A stretch of DNA of 64,000 nucleotides, taken from contig JAIKWZ010000006.1 in the NCBI GenBank assembly GCA_024684375.1, positions 243,523-307,522 of the forward strand. The letters are read 5' to 3'. This document shows, in pieces, positions 6,937-16,335 of this stretch (positions are counted from its first letter, which is position 1; every line of letters begins with the position of its first letter). Below the pieces are notes generated by a model. It saw only the letters and a list, made by a program, of their open reading frames with translations. It did not search any database and was not told where the DNA came from. Source of the stretch: Clostridiales bacterium. Lineage in GTDB: Bacteria > Bacillota > Clostridia > Christensenellales > Aristaeellaceae. A program made the translations under genes and the position numbers.

Positions 6937-9900
6937 TCACACATCAAACAGGCTGACCTGGCTGGTTTCGGGCACGTCTTCAAGGCAACCTGCCCTGGCA
7001 AGCGTATCGATTACGCTTTTGCCCACTTTTCTTCGCAGCATATCTTCACGGGAAATAAACCTTCCGTCCTTTCTGGCTTCAACAAGATTAAGCGCAGCTG
7101 TAAGCCCCAGCCCCGGAAGGGATGAAACGGGCGGCAGAATGTGCTTGTCGTCCACAACTATAAACTTTTCGGCATCGGAGGCATACAGATCTACAGGCAG
7201 CAGCCTTATCCCTCTTAAATACATTTCAACAAGTGATTCCATGAGCGAATACTTGTCGTCATTGCGTTCGCGCTCGGATTTTTCCATCTCTTCTATATTC
7301 TTCATCATGCCCCTTAACGCGTCCACTTCCGCGATCATGGTGCTGCCGTCAAACGCCTCAGTATTGCGGTGAAGGAAACATGCGTAATACGCTGCCGGAT
7401 GGAATATCTTGAAATACGCTATCCTCAGAGCCATCGTAACGTACGCAACGGCATGCGCTTTCGGAAACATGTACTCGATCTTGCGGCAGGCTTCTATGAA
7501 CCATTCCGGCGTATTCGCCTTGACCATTGCCTCCAGCATGTCCGGCTTAAGGTCTCCACCTTTTCCCTTTGAGGCTTTGCCCTTGCGCACGAATTCCATA
7601 ATGGTAAACGCCATTTTGGGTTCAACACCGTAGTCCATCAGCTGGTTCATGATATCATCGCGCGTGCAGATAGCATGCTTGAGGTCGGTCTTTCCCGCCT
7701 TTAATATGTCCTGAATGTTTCCTACCCACACGGCAGTGCCGTGGCTCAAGCCTGAAATCCTGACCAGCTCCTCCATTGATGATGGACGCGTTTCCGTGAG
7801 CATGCCCCTGACAAACTGCGTGCCGAATTCCGGAATCCCCAGCGTGCCCGTCTCACAGCCTAATTCTTTGGCCGTCAGTCCCAGTGCCTCAGGCGAGGAG
7901 AACAGGGAGATAATTGCGTCGAACACCTTTTTGTCGCTTAACGGCACCTGCTGGGGCTTTATTCCGGTCAGATCCTGCAGATTGCGAAGCATGGTAGGAT
8001 CATCGTGGCCAAGTATGTCCAGTTTGACCAGCACGTCATGCATGGACGAAAAATCAAAGTGCGTGGTGATCGTGTCGCTGGTAAAGTCGTCCGCGGGGTG
8101 CTGAATTGCGGTGAATTGGTAGATCTCATACCCCTTTGGAAGCACCACCATGCCCGCAGGATGCTGGCCGGTAGTTCGCTTTACACCGGTTATGCCCTTC
8201 GCGAGGCGTTCCTTTTCAGCCTGCGATATGTTCAGCCCGCGCTCCTCTGCATACTTCAGCACGTATCCAAAAGCGGTCTTCTCCGCGACTGTCGAGATCG
8301 TGCCCGCGCGGAAAACGTTCTCTTCACCGAACAGCTCCTTCACATACTGATGAGCGGTCGGCTGATACACTCCTGAAAAGTTCAGGTCTATATCCGGCAC
8401 CTTATCGCCCTTAAAGCCCAAAAACACTTCGAAAGGAATATTGAAGCCGTCCCTGTGCATGGTTTGTCCGCACACCGGGCACTGTTTTTCCGGCAGATCC
8501 AGTCCGCAAGTATACTCCTTGGGCACATCAAACTCGCTGTGCCTGCATTTGGGGCACACATAATACGGCGGCAGCGCGTTCACCTCTGTTATCCCTGCTA
8601 GGTACGCCACAAGGCTCGAACCTACTGAGCCTCGGGAGCCGACTATGTATCCGTCCTTAAGGGATTTATCGACCAGTTTGACCGCTATCATGTAGAGCGT
8701 GGAGAAGCCGTAGCCGCAAATGGAGCTAAGCTCCTTATCCAGGCGTTTTCTTACTATCTCTGGGAGAGGCGAACCAAATATCTCCCCTGCACAGTTCTCG
8801 CACATATGGCGCAGGTTTTCTTCCGCGTCCTCCCAGAAGGGCTGGAATGTCTCTCCGCCGTCGGGTGCCCTCATAAACAGGTTATCGATCCTTTCGACCC
8901 TGTCGGCGATCTGGTTAGGCGCGTCTATAACGACGTATTTTGCGTCATCCTTCCCCAGATATTCAAATTCCTTAAGCATTTCGCCCGTTGTTCTGAAAAA
9001 CAGCGGGGGCTGCCTGTCAGCGTCCTCAAAACCTTTGACGCTTTGCAGGACACTGCGATATACGGCGTCCTTTTCCTCAAGAAAATGCACGTCTCCAGTG
9101 GCGACCACAGGCTTGCCCAAGCGTCTGCCCAGCTCGAGTATTTTTATGTTTATATTTTTCAGAGTTTCTTCGCTGTCCACCATCCCCTGACGCAGCATGA
9201 AGGCGTTGTTGCCCAGAGGCTGGATCTCGAGGTAATCGTAAAATTCGGCGATCCGCTCGATCTCCTGCGAGCTTTTGCCCTCCACGAACGCTCTGTACAG
9301 CTCGCCCGCCTCGCACGCGCTGCCCACAAGCACGTCCTGCCTGTATTTGTTTATCAGCCCTCTGGGCATTCTGGGCGTGCGATGAAAATACTTAAGGTGC
9401 GCGTCCGACACCATTCGGTTCAGGTTCGTCATGCCCTGCCGGGAAGTGGCAAGCAGCGTAACATGATGGCTGTCTCCGCCCTTATCAGCCTCGAAAATGG
9501 CATTCAGGTCATCAAGCGTCCTGATCGGCTTTTCTTCTTTTATGCGTTTGAGCGTCTCAAGCAAAACCAGTGACGTGGCTCTTGCGTCATGGACAGCCCT
9601 GTGTGCATTGGTAAGTGAAATGCCAAGCTCCTTGCATATCTGTCCCAGTTTATGGGTCTTCATCGTGGTATAGAAGTTCCTGCACAGTGACAGCGTATCA
9701 ATGACCGGATGATCGAAAACCAGTCCGGCGTCTCTGAAGGCCCGGCCTATGAACATCATATCAAAAGCCGCGTTGTGGGCGACCAATACCGAACCTGTGC
9801 AGAATTGTCCAAACTTGATTATGGCGTCTGAGATCCGGGGTTTCCCCATGAGCATCTGGTTGGTTATCCCGGTCAGACGGGTGACCTCCTCCGGTACGGG

Positions 9901-11271
9901 TATGCCGGGATCTATGAGCATCGAAAACTCTCCGACCTCTTTCCCATTTTCGATCCTGACCGCGCCGATCTCGGTTATCCGATCCCGATAGGTGTTTAGC
10001 CCGGTCGTCTCCACATCGAGCACAACATAAACAGCGCTGTCCAGCTTTCTTTGGTCGGCCCTTTCGACGATCTCGACCATATCATCGATAAGATACCCTT
10101 CACAGCCCGGGATAAGCTTGATACCGGCTTTCTTTGCCGCGTCGAATGCCTCCGGAAACGCCTGCACCACTCCGTGATCGGTAATGGCTATAGCTGGATG
10201 TCCCCACTTTGCAGCCTGGTTTATCAGGTCCGTAGGAGAAGCCACCGCATCCATTGATGACATATTGGTATGCAGATGCAGTTCCACGCGCTTTTCCCGC
10301 GCCGTATCCCTGCGCTCCGGCTTTGAAGCGGGAAGCGCGCTGTCTATCATGATCCTGTAGCAGCGGTCATATTCGTCATAAGAGAAATCGCCTGAAACCT
10401 TCAGCCACTTTCCGGGTTTAATATAGTTGTTGACATTTTCCAACTGCTGGTCGAAGGAGAGCGCTTTCTTGCCCCTCCTGGATTTGATAAACGCCTTGCA
10501 CGGCAGTGTAGAAGTATAGTCCGTAAGCGTCAGGGCAAGTATCTTGCAGTCATCCTTACGAGTGTCGCGCACCTCACAGGATATTATCTCTCCCATCACG
10601 ATCACTTTGCCCGCGTCCTGCGCGATATCCCGCATCGCGATCTCCTGTCCGGTAAATGGACGGCCAAGGATCGCTTCCGTGCTGACGCTTACCGTTTCGG
10701 CAGACTCCTTATCGCTGAGTATCTCCTGCCGTATCCTCTCCTCTTCCTCCTGCCTGCGCCTGTTGATCTCGTTTATGAGTTTCTCTTCGTCTCCGTCATA
10801 GCTGATCTCTACACCCGCGGTAATGCCAAAAACGTCGCTGAGCAGCTCCCTTACGCGGCTGTCCATGCGCCTAAGTTTAAGGAACTCCGCGCCCTGACGG
10901 GAAGAAACGCTAATCTTGAGAACGTCCCCTTTCAGTTCCCACACAGAGCTCTCCCAACCCAAAAAGGCCGCGCTGCCGGGGCTCTCCTCAAGGATCCTTC
11001 CGATAAGCACGCTTTTATACTTGCTGATATCGTTCAAAACGTCTTCTTTCAGTGCCGGATAGTTTATCTTAAGGCTGAATTGTGAGCCCGGAAATGCCTT
11101 CCTGAGAGCCGTTTCGACTGTATCCCTTTCCCGGGTGCTTAACAGGCGACTGGCGTTCAGCTTCACAAGCAAAGCTCCTGTACTGCGCGAAAGAGTCACT
11201 TCTCCAAGACTCAAAAGCGCGGCCAAATCCCTGTCCGCGCCCGAAACCAAATCCTTCCAGATCTCGCTCAT
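6937..11271 (-). CDS. polC: DNA polymerase III alpha subunit, Gram-positive type
   Basis: This 1444-aa replicative polymerase carries its own proofreading exonuclease. Domains in order are an N-terminal region and OB fold (to about 320), a PHP domain beginning at ELHLHTNMSS (about 330), and a DEDD exonuclease with VVLDVETTGL (about 419) inserted in the PHP domain. These are followed by GSRGSVGSSLVAYLAG (about 877), a four-cysteine zinc site CPKC...CPVCGQ (about 905-934) and the catalytic PDIDLNFSG block (about 960). The length is normal for PolC. The ATG overlaps the ispG stop (ATGA), so it is coupled to ispG. PolC is typical of Bacillota and relatives and is the best lineage marker here. Confidence 0.98.
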   Translation of the reverse strand: MSEIWKDLVSGADRDLAALLSLGEVTLSRSTGALLVKLNASRLLSTRERDTVETALRKAFPGSQFSLKINYPALKEDVLNDISKYKSVLIGRILEESPGSAAFLGWESSVWELKGDVLKISVSSRQGAEFLKLRRMDSRVRELLSDVFGITAGVEISYDGDEEKLINEINRRRQEEEERIRQEILSDKESAETVSVSTEAILGRPFTGQEIAMRDIAQDAGKVIVMGEIISCEVRDTRKDDCKILALTLTDYTSTLPCKAFIKSRRGKKALSFDQQLENVNNYIKPGKWLKVSGDFSYDEYDRCYRIMIDSALPASKPERRDTAREKRVELHLHTNMSSMDAVASPTDLINQAAKWGHPAIAITDHGVVQAFPEAFDAAKKAGIKLIPGCEGYLIDDMVEIVERADQRKLDSAVYVVLDVETTGLNTYRDRITEIGAVRIENGKEVGEFSMLIDPGIPVPEEVTRLTGITNQMLMGKPRISDAIIKFGQFCTGSVLVAHNAAFDMMFIGRAFRDAGLVFDHPVIDTLSLCRNFYTTMKTHKLGQICKELGISLTNAHRAVHDARATSLVLLETLKRIKEEKPIRTLDDLNAIFEADKGGDSHHVTLLATSRQGMTNLNRMVSDAHLKYFHRTPRMPRGLINKYRQDVLVGSACEAGELYRAFVEGKSSQEIERIAEFYDYLEIQPLGNNAFMLRQGMVDSEETLKNINIKILELGRRLGKPVVATGDVHFLEEKDAVYRSVLQSVKGFEDADRQPPLFFRTTGEMLKEFEYLGKDDAKYVVIDAPNQIADRVERIDNLFMRAPDGGETFQPFWEDAEENLRHMCENCAGEIFGSPLPEIVRKRLDKELSSICGYGFSTLYMIAVKLVDKSLKDGYIVGSRGSVGSSLVAYLAGITEVNALPPYYVCPKCRHSEFDVPKEYTCGLDLPEKQCPVCGQTMHRDGFNIPFEVFLGFKGDKVPDIDLNFSGVYQPTAHQYVKELFGEENVFRAGTISTVAEKTAFGYVLKYAEERGLNISQAEKERLAKGITGVKRTTGQHPAGMVVLPKGYEIYQFTAIQHPADDFTSDTITTHFDFSSMHDVLVKLDILGHDDPTMLRNLQDLTGIKPQQVPLSDKKVFDAIISLFSSPEALGLTAKELGCETGTLGIPEFGTQFVRGMLTETRPSSMEELVRISGLSHGTAVWVGNIQDILKAGKTDLKHAICTRDDIMNQLMDYGVEPKMAFTIMEFVRKGKASKGKGGDLKPDMLEAMVKANTPEWFIEACRKIEYMFPKAHAVAYVTMALRIAYFKIFHPAAYYACFLHRNTEAFDGSTMIAEVDALRGMMKNIEEMEKSERERNDDKYSLMESLVEMYLRGIRLLPVDLYASDAEKFIVVDDKHILPPVSSLPGLGLTAALNLVEARKDGRFISREDMLRRKVGKSVIDTLARAGCLEDVPETSQVSLFDV

Positions 11272-12314
11272 TTGCCCTCAAGCTCCTGTTTTACTGCGTC
11301 GATAAGTATCTGAGCAAGCTCTCCCCTGACTGTGACAGGGCTCTTACCTTTGCGGAAAAGAATGCCGCCGTCCTTTCCGCCCGCAATGCCTATGTCGGCA
11401 TGTGAGCCTTCGCCCACTCCGTTGACAACACAGCCCATTACCGCTACTGTGAGAGGCATGGAAACGTCCCTGAACTCGGAAGCGACTTTGTCTGCTATCT
11501 CGCCTACCGGTATGCACGTACGGCCGCATGTGGGGCAGGATATAACATCTATGCCCTCTTTTCTAAGGCCAACTGCCTTAAGGATGTCCTTTGCAGCGTA
11601 AACTTCGTTTATCGGATCTCCGGTAAGCGATACCCTCACCGTGTCTCCTATGCCGTCGAGCAGCAGGCTGCCTATGCCGATAGCGCTCTTTATGCCGCCC
11701 ATATGCCTGGTACCAGCCTCAGTCACGCCGATATGCAGGGGATAATCGCATTCCCGGGCCGCTATTCGGTTCGCCTTGACTGTGTCTGACACGTTTGAGG
11801 CCTTCATGGAAAGCACGATATCTGTAAACCCGTATTTTTCAAGCAGCGACGCGTGATTGAGCGCGCTTTCCACCAACGCTTCCGGACAGGGGAGGCCGTA
11901 TTTATTCAGCAGTTCCTTTTCTATCGAACCGCTGTTCACGCCAATGCGGACGGGTGCGCTGTGCGCCTTCAGACAGTCCGCGACCCTGCGCACATTGGCC
12001 TCCCCGCCAATATTGCCCGGATTGATCCTGAGCTTGCTTATCCCATTTTCAAGGCTCTTTATCGCGAGTCGATAGTCGAAATGAATATCCGCCACCAGCG
12101 GCACGGGGCTGTTGTCCACCAGATAACGCACGTTCTCAGCGCAGGCGTCGTCGTACACGCTAACGCGTACTATCTCGCAGCCCGCTGATGCAAGCTGCCT
12201 TATCTGAGCAAGCGTCGCTTCCCTGTCCCGTGTATCCGTGTTGGTCATGGACTGGATGGTCACCTTCGCTCCGCCGCCAATTGCCACTCCGCCAACGTAT
12301 ACCCTGCGTGTCAT
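11268..12314 (-). CDS. ispG: 4-hydroxy-3-methylbut-2-en-1-yl diphosphate synthase (flavodoxin)
   Basis: This 348-aa 4Fe-4S enzyme converts methylerythritol cyclodiphosphate to HMBPP, the penultimate step of the MEP isoprenoid pathway. The N-terminal TIM-barrel begins RRVYVGGVAIGGGAKVTIQS. Cluster ligands are in CPTCGRTC and VAVMGCVVNGVGE, with the conserved glutamate in the latter. The length matches the short bacterial form. It is coupled by ATGA overlaps on both sides, to the PHP phosphatase gene upstream and polC downstream. With dxr and uppS in the same operon it supplies isoprenoid precursors for undecaprenyl phosphate. Confidence 0.97.
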   Translation of the reverse strand: MTRRVYVGGVAIGGGAKVTIQSMTNTDTRDREATLAQIRQLASAGCEIVRVSVYDDACAENVRYLVDNSPVPLVADIHFDYRLAIKSLENGISKLRINPGNIGGEANVRRVADCLKAHSAPVRIGVNSGSIEKELLNKYGLPCPEALVESALNHASLLEKYGFTDIVLSMKASNVSDTVKANRIAARECDYPLHIGVTEAGTRHMGGIKSAIGIGSLLLDGIGDTVRVSLTGDPINEVYAAKDILKAVGLRKEGIDVISCPTCGRTCIPVGEIADKVASEFRDVSMPLTVAVMGCVVNGVGEGSHADIGIAGGKDGGILFRKGKSPVTVRGELAQILIDAVKQELEGK

Positions 12315-13096
12315 CCCAGCCAGTGGCCTCCCGTGATCATAGTGCCCGGCTCCACGAACTTCAGCCTGAAACGCTTTATCAGTTCCATGGCTTTTTCGTA
12401 AGAAGCAGCGTCGTATACATCCGCCGCTCTGTGGGCGTCGCTGCCTATGGTGACCAGATTGCCCGTCTGCCCGGCGACCTCCCAGAAGTCAGGGTTGGGA
12501 TATATCCTGCCGTCACGGATTCCCAGCAGGTTTATCTCAAGCGGCACGGCATACTTTTTTGCAGCTTCGCAAAGGATCAGCATTTCTCTTTGATAAATGT
12601 CTTTATCTCCCGAGAAGAACAGCACGTCCGGGTGCGCAACGCACGCGAATTTACCGGTCGACAGGCCTTCTGCCACCTGCCTGACGTAGGTTTTAAGCTT
12701 TTCCACGCTTTCCGAGGAATGGAATGAGTCCATATGGTCCATCTCGTTATGTATGAAGTGCTGGCCCATAATCAGGAATTCGACCGGGTACCCTGAAATA
12801 AGGTTCAGGAAATTGTCAAAGAACTTTGGATAGTACTCCGCCTCGAAGCCCGCGTATATTTCGATCTGCCCTTTATATTCTTCCTTCAGCGCGTTGATTG
12901 TTTCAAAATACCCCGGCATCTGCTCGGGTTTCATACGAAAGCCCGAATAATAGCCGTTTTCAAACACATACGGTGCATGATCGGAAAAGCCCAGTCTGGT
13001 CATCCCGCCCTTTACCGCGTTTTCCACATATTCTCTCTCAGTGTTTTCGGCGTGGTTGCATCTCCAGGTATGGTTATGGAACGATTCTTTAAGCAT
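12311..13096 (-). CDS. PHP-domain phosphatase, HisJ/HisK histidinol-phosphatase family
   Basis: This 261-aa PHP-fold phosphoesterase has the metal-binding pattern FHNHTWRCNH at the N-terminus, GFSDHAP near residue 38, GFEAEY near 83, GQHF, AHPD and a final IGSDAHR. Overall it resembles histidinol-phosphate phosphatase of the HisJ type. No other histidine biosynthesis gene is in the window, so it may act on histidinol phosphate or another small phosphate ester. It starts at ATG 13096 with AGGAG upstream, 9 nt after the rseP stop, and its stop overlaps the ispG start. Its place inside an isoprenoid/replication operon is unusual. Confidence 0.85.
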   Translation of the reverse strand: MLKESFHNHTWRCNHAENTEREYVENAVKGGMTRLGFSDHAPYVFENGYYSGFRMKPEQMPGYFETINALKEEYKGQIEIYAGFEAEYYPKFFDNFLNLISGYPVEFLIMGQHFIHNEMDHMDSFHSSESVEKLKTYVRQVAEGLSTGKFACVAHPDVLFFSGDKDIYQREMLILCEAAKKYAVPLEINLLGIRDGRIYPNPDFWEVAGQTGNLVTIGSDAHRAADVYDAASYEKAMELIKRFRLKFVEPGTMITGGHWLG

Positions 13097-13105
13097 TGTG
13101 TTCTC

Positions 13106-14233
13106 CTATTTCAGCAGTGTTCTGATGTCCGAATAAGTCACGAACACCATTAAAAGCAGCAGCAGCCCCAGGCCGACCAGGTTGATTATCCCTTCCACTC
13201 GCCTGTCCAGATGCTTGCCTGTCACCATCTCGAAGAGCAGCGCCACCAGCCTGCCCCCGTCAAGGGCGGGCAAAGGCAGCAGGTTCATAATGCCAAGACT
13301 CAGGGATATGGCCATGATATAGTATATTATTACAAAAAAGCCATCCCCTATGCCGGCGCCAAAGCCGGCTTTCATATCCTCGGAAGCCCCGGCGACTATG
13401 CCCACCACTCCGGTGACGGTCCCTTCCGGGATCTTTTCACCCACAAACAGCTTGCGCACCAGATCAGCGAGCAGGCGGTAGGTCGCTTTCACGGTCTTCC
13501 ACATAAAGGAAAAGCTTTCAGGCACAGCTTCAAATAAACCGACATCATAGGCTTCAAAGGGCATATTGTCGTATTTAAATCCCATCAGGAGCTGTCCGTC
13601 CATTTGTTCGGGAACGACCGTCAAAGTCAGTTCTTCACTCCCGCGCAACACCGTGACTGTGACCTTTTGCCCTTCCTGTATCGTTGCAAGATACGGTCTA
13701 AGAGTATTGTTGCCGTCAGAATCGAACCCGACCTTATGGCCGTCGACCGCCAGCAGCCTGTCCCCCGGCAAAAGTCCCGCACGTGCGGCAGGCATATCTT
13801 CCATCAGCTCGTTTATCTCGATGTACTGCTTGGGATTATAGACATTGTTAATGGACCCTGTAGCTATAAGTCCAACTGTGATCACGAACGCCAGCACGAA
13901 ATTCATAGCCGGGCCCGCAAGCACCGTCAGGAAACGCTTCCAGGCTGGCACATTGGTCATAGCCCGCGGATCCGGGTTAGCCTCGTCCTCTCCCAAAAAC
14001 GCGCAGAATCCGCCCAAAGGCAGCAGGCGCACTGAGTATTTTATGGTCTCCAATTCTTCAGTGCCCCTGATCTTATGACTTTTTTTCCAGCCGAACAGCT
14101 TGGGGCCCATACCTATGGAATACTCGACTATACCGATCCCCAGCGTGCGCCCGATCAGATAGTGGCCCAGCTCATGCAGCGAAACTATAAACGTCAGCAT
14201 GAGCAGTGCGGCGATAATATATAATACTGTCAT
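13106..14233 (-). CDS. rseP: RseP-family site-2 intramembrane zinc metalloprotease
   Basis: This 375-aa M50 protease has HELGH at residues 20-24 in the first membrane helix (two His zinc ligands and the catalytic Glu). It has one PDZ domain at about 125-200 and LDGG near residue 324 supplying the third ligand, with membrane helices at both ends. Family members cleave anti-sigma factors and remnant signal peptides within the membrane; the substrate is unknown. The ATG overlaps the dxr stop (ATGA). The dxr-rseP-ispG order matches the common Bacillota arrangement, apart from the inserted PHP phosphatase. Confidence 0.96.
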   Translation of the reverse strand: MTVLYIIAALLMLTFIVSLHELGHYLIGRTLGIGIVEYSIGMGPKLFGWKKSHKIRGTEELETIKYSVRLLPLGGFCAFLGEDEANPDPRAMTNVPAWKRFLTVLAGPAMNFVLAFVITVGLIATGSINNVYNPKQYIEINELMEDMPAARAGLLPGDRLLAVDGHKVGFDSDGNNTLRPYLATIQEGQKVTVTVLRGSEELTLTVVPEQMDGQLLMGFKYDNMPFEAYDVGLFEAVPESFSFMWKTVKATYRLLADLVRKLFVGEKIPEGTVTGVVGIVAGASEDMKAGFGAGIGDGFFVIIYYIMAISLSLGIMNLLPLPALDGGRLVALLFEMVTGKHLDRRVEGIINLVGLGLLLLLMVFVTYSDIRTLLK

Positions 14234-15369
14234 TTTTCCTCCAGAAAACGCCTTGCGGCCCGTCTGGCCGCCCTGTCAGCCTCAAGCACCTCTGAAAAGC
14301 AGCTGACAGGAACATCAGGACAGGTATCCAGGGCATACCTGACCGTTTCGGCGATCTTGCCGAAAGGTATCCTGTCACCAAGGAACGCGCTTACTGCCTC
14401 CTCGTTAGCCCCGTTAAGTATTACAGGATACGCTCCGCCCTTGCTGATCGCCTCTCTCGCATATCCAAGGCAGGGAAATCGTTCGGTATCAGGCCGGAAA
14501 AAACTGAACTGTCCTATTTTTGCAAGATCCAGTTCCTTTCCGCCATATTCCACCCTTTGCGGATGTCCGAGCGCGTAAGAGATCGGCCCTCTCATGTCCG
14601 GGCAAGCCATCTGCGCAAGATATGCACCGTCCGAAAACTCGATCATCGAATGTATAATGCTTTCCGGGTGGATTATCACATCTATCCTGTCCTGAGGCAC
14701 TCCGAACAGCCAGCTCGCTTCTATGATCTCAAGCCCTTTGTTCATAAGGCTTGCGCAGTCGGTTGTGATCTTGCCGCCCATGCGCCATGTGGGATGCTTA
14801 AGCGCGTCGGAAGCCTTGGCGTTGTATATCGCTTTTTTGTCCCAGGTCCTGAAAGCGCCGCCGGAGCAGGTCAGTATAAGCCTTCTGACCGGATTGTTCT
14901 CCCTGGCCTTCAGGCACTGAAAAATCGCCGAATGCTCCGAGTCCACCGGCAGAAGCTCTCGCTCAAGCCGCTCCGACTTGTCCATTACAAGCCTTCCTCC
15001 GGTCACCAGCGCTTCCTTATTAGCCAGAAGTACCCTTTCACACACATCCAGGGCAGTCAGTACGCTGCTTAGACCCGCTATGCCTACCACCGCGCACAAT
15101 GCGTCGTCAGGCCTTGCTGCCAAAAGCATCCTTTCATTGGCGTCAGGGCCAAAAAACCATTCTATCCCCTTAAGGTCTTCAGGGATCGCGGTTTCCTTTT
15201 GCAGCGCGCAGCAGAGAGGGTGAAACCGCCTTGCCGCGTCAAACAGTTTTTCTGCTGATGTAGCCGCCGACAAAGCTTCCGCGCGGAATCGCTCCGGAAA
15301 CCTGGAGATAATGTCCAAAGTCTGCGTCCCAATGGAGCCAGTCGCCCCCAAAACAGCGATTCTCCTCAT
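14230..15369 (-). CDS. dxr: 1-deoxy-D-xylulose 5-phosphate reductoisomerase
   Basis: This 379-aa enzyme catalyses the first committed step of the MEP pathway, converting DXP to MEP with NADPH and a divalent metal. The N-terminal NADPH site is LGATGSIGTQTLDII. The metal and substrate residues lie in LLPVDSEHSAIFQCL and HPTWRMGGKITTDCASLMNKGLE, and HPESIIHSMIEFSDG follows. The length is normal. The start overlaps the uppS stop (ATGA). In many Bacillota cdsA lies between uppS and dxr, but here there is no gene between them. Confidence 0.97.
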   Translation of the reverse strand: MRRIAVLGATGSIGTQTLDIISRFPERFRAEALSAATSAEKLFDAARRFHPLCCALQKETAIPEDLKGIEWFFGPDANERMLLAARPDDALCAVVGIAGLSSVLTALDVCERVLLANKEALVTGGRLVMDKSERLERELLPVDSEHSAIFQCLKARENNPVRRLILTCSGGAFRTWDKKAIYNAKASDALKHPTWRMGGKITTDCASLMNKGLEIIEASWLFGVPQDRIDVIIHPESIIHSMIEFSDGAYLAQMACPDMRGPISYALGHPQRVEYGGKELDLAKIGQFSFFRPDTERFPCLGYAREAISKGGAYPVILNGANEEAVSAFLGDRIPFGKIAETVRYALDTCPDVPVSCFSEVLEADRAARRAARRFLEEK

Positions 15370-16136
15370 TTTTTGACCTTGCCGAACCTCCGTTCACGGG
15401 AGGCATACTCGTTGAGATTCTTTATCAGCGTGGCTTTGCTGTAGTCCGGCCAGTAGGTCTTTTCGAATATGAGCTCCGCGTACCAGCCCTGCCACAGCAT
15501 GAAATTGGACACTCTCTCGTCACCGCCCGTGCGGATAAGCAGATCCACGTCCGGCTGTCCCGCAGTATACATGAGTTCCGACAGCTTTTCTCCGCTTATT
15601 TCGGAAGGCTTAAGCATTCCGTCAGCGCAGCTTTGCGCAAGAAGTCTTGCAGCCCTGACGATCTCCGCCCTGCCGCCGTAATTGAGAGCTATGTTGAGTT
15701 TAAGGCCCGTATTGGCTTTGGTTATCTCCATAGCGTTGACAAGAGATGCTTTCTGCTCTTCCGGGAAAGGATCAAGCTCCCCCATTATTGTGATTTTGAC
15801 ATTTTTCTCGTTGAGCTCGTCTATCTCGCTTACAAAGTAGCGGCTTATGAGTTTCATAAGCGCGCCGACCTCTTCCGCGCTGCGTCCCCAGTTTTCGGTG
15901 GAAAACGCGTAGATGCTCATGGACTCGATGCCAATATCCGAGCAGGTGCGTATTATCTCCCTTAGTGCCTCCGTGCCGGCCGCGTGGCCCGCGCTCCGTG
16001 GAAGCCCCCGCTTGGTTGCCCAGCGGCCGTTCCCGTCCATAATAAAAGCGATATGCCGCGGAAGCTTCTCTTTGGGAGGCATGTCGTGGGTGTTTGCGGT
16101 TTTCTTTCTCAAAATGGTTATTGGATTAAATCTCAT
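15366..16136 (-). CDS. uppS: Undecaprenyl diphosphate synthase (isoprenyl transferase)
   Basis: This 256-aa cis-prenyltransferase condenses farnesyl diphosphate with isopentenyl diphosphate to make the C55 lipid carrier for peptidoglycan. The catalytic Asp and diphosphate site are in FIMDGNGRWATKRGLPRSAGH, with STENWGR and LLIRTGGDERVSNFMLWQ downstream. The ATG at 16136 is preferred over an in-frame TTG at 16145, since it gives the usual N-terminus; it overlaps the upstream 69-aa ORF by 11 nt. The ribosome binding site is weak, so it is probably translated by coupling. Confidence 0.96.
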   Translation of the reverse strand: MRFNPITILRKKTANTHDMPPKEKLPRHIAFIMDGNGRWATKRGLPRSAGHAAGTEALREIIRTCSDIGIESMSIYAFSTENWGRSAEEVGALMKLISRYFVSEIDELNEKNVKITIMGELDPFPEEQKASLVNAMEITKANTGLKLNIALNYGGRAEIVRAARLLAQSCADGMLKPSEISGEKLSELMYTAGQPDVDLLIRTGGDERVSNFMLWQGWYAELIFEKTYWPDYSKATLIKNLNEYASRERRFGKVKK

Positions 16137-16335
16137 TTCCGTCAAAAACGTCGTCGTTGAACGGGCATACGGTGATTATATTGTTCAGAGCGTCAAAACG
16201 TACCACGCGCAAAGTGCCGCGGGGGTCTTTCTCCGCCCGCGGCGCACAGTACATATTGACCTTGACATCTGCGTGTCCGTCCTCGGCCAGCAGCTTCAGA
16301 GCATCTTCCAGTTTAAGTCCCAGAACTTCCGTCAT
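16126..16335 (-). CDS. Small conserved-looking protein between frr and uppS (69 aa)
   Basis: This frame has an ATGA overlap with the frr stop and runs 11 nt into uppS, the tight packing expected of a real gene. The start GLKLEDALKLLAEDGHADVKV resembles one PASTA-like half-repeat (a helix then a beta strand). Then follow NMYCAPRAEKDPRGTLRVVR and a hydrophobic strand NNIITVCPF. It has no signal peptide or membrane helix. I do not recognise a family. Because it lies among essential translation and cell-wall genes and keeps both overlaps, it is probably expressed. A non-functional spacer ORF cannot be fully excluded. Confidence 0.72.
   Translation of the reverse strand: MTEVLGLKLEDALKLLAEDGHADVKVNMYCAPRAEKDPRGTLRVVRFDALNNIITVCPFNDDVFDGNEI

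Noticed and set aside
8806..9573. 255-aa plus-strand ORF within polC
   Set aside because: Antisense shadow of polC with no start signals.
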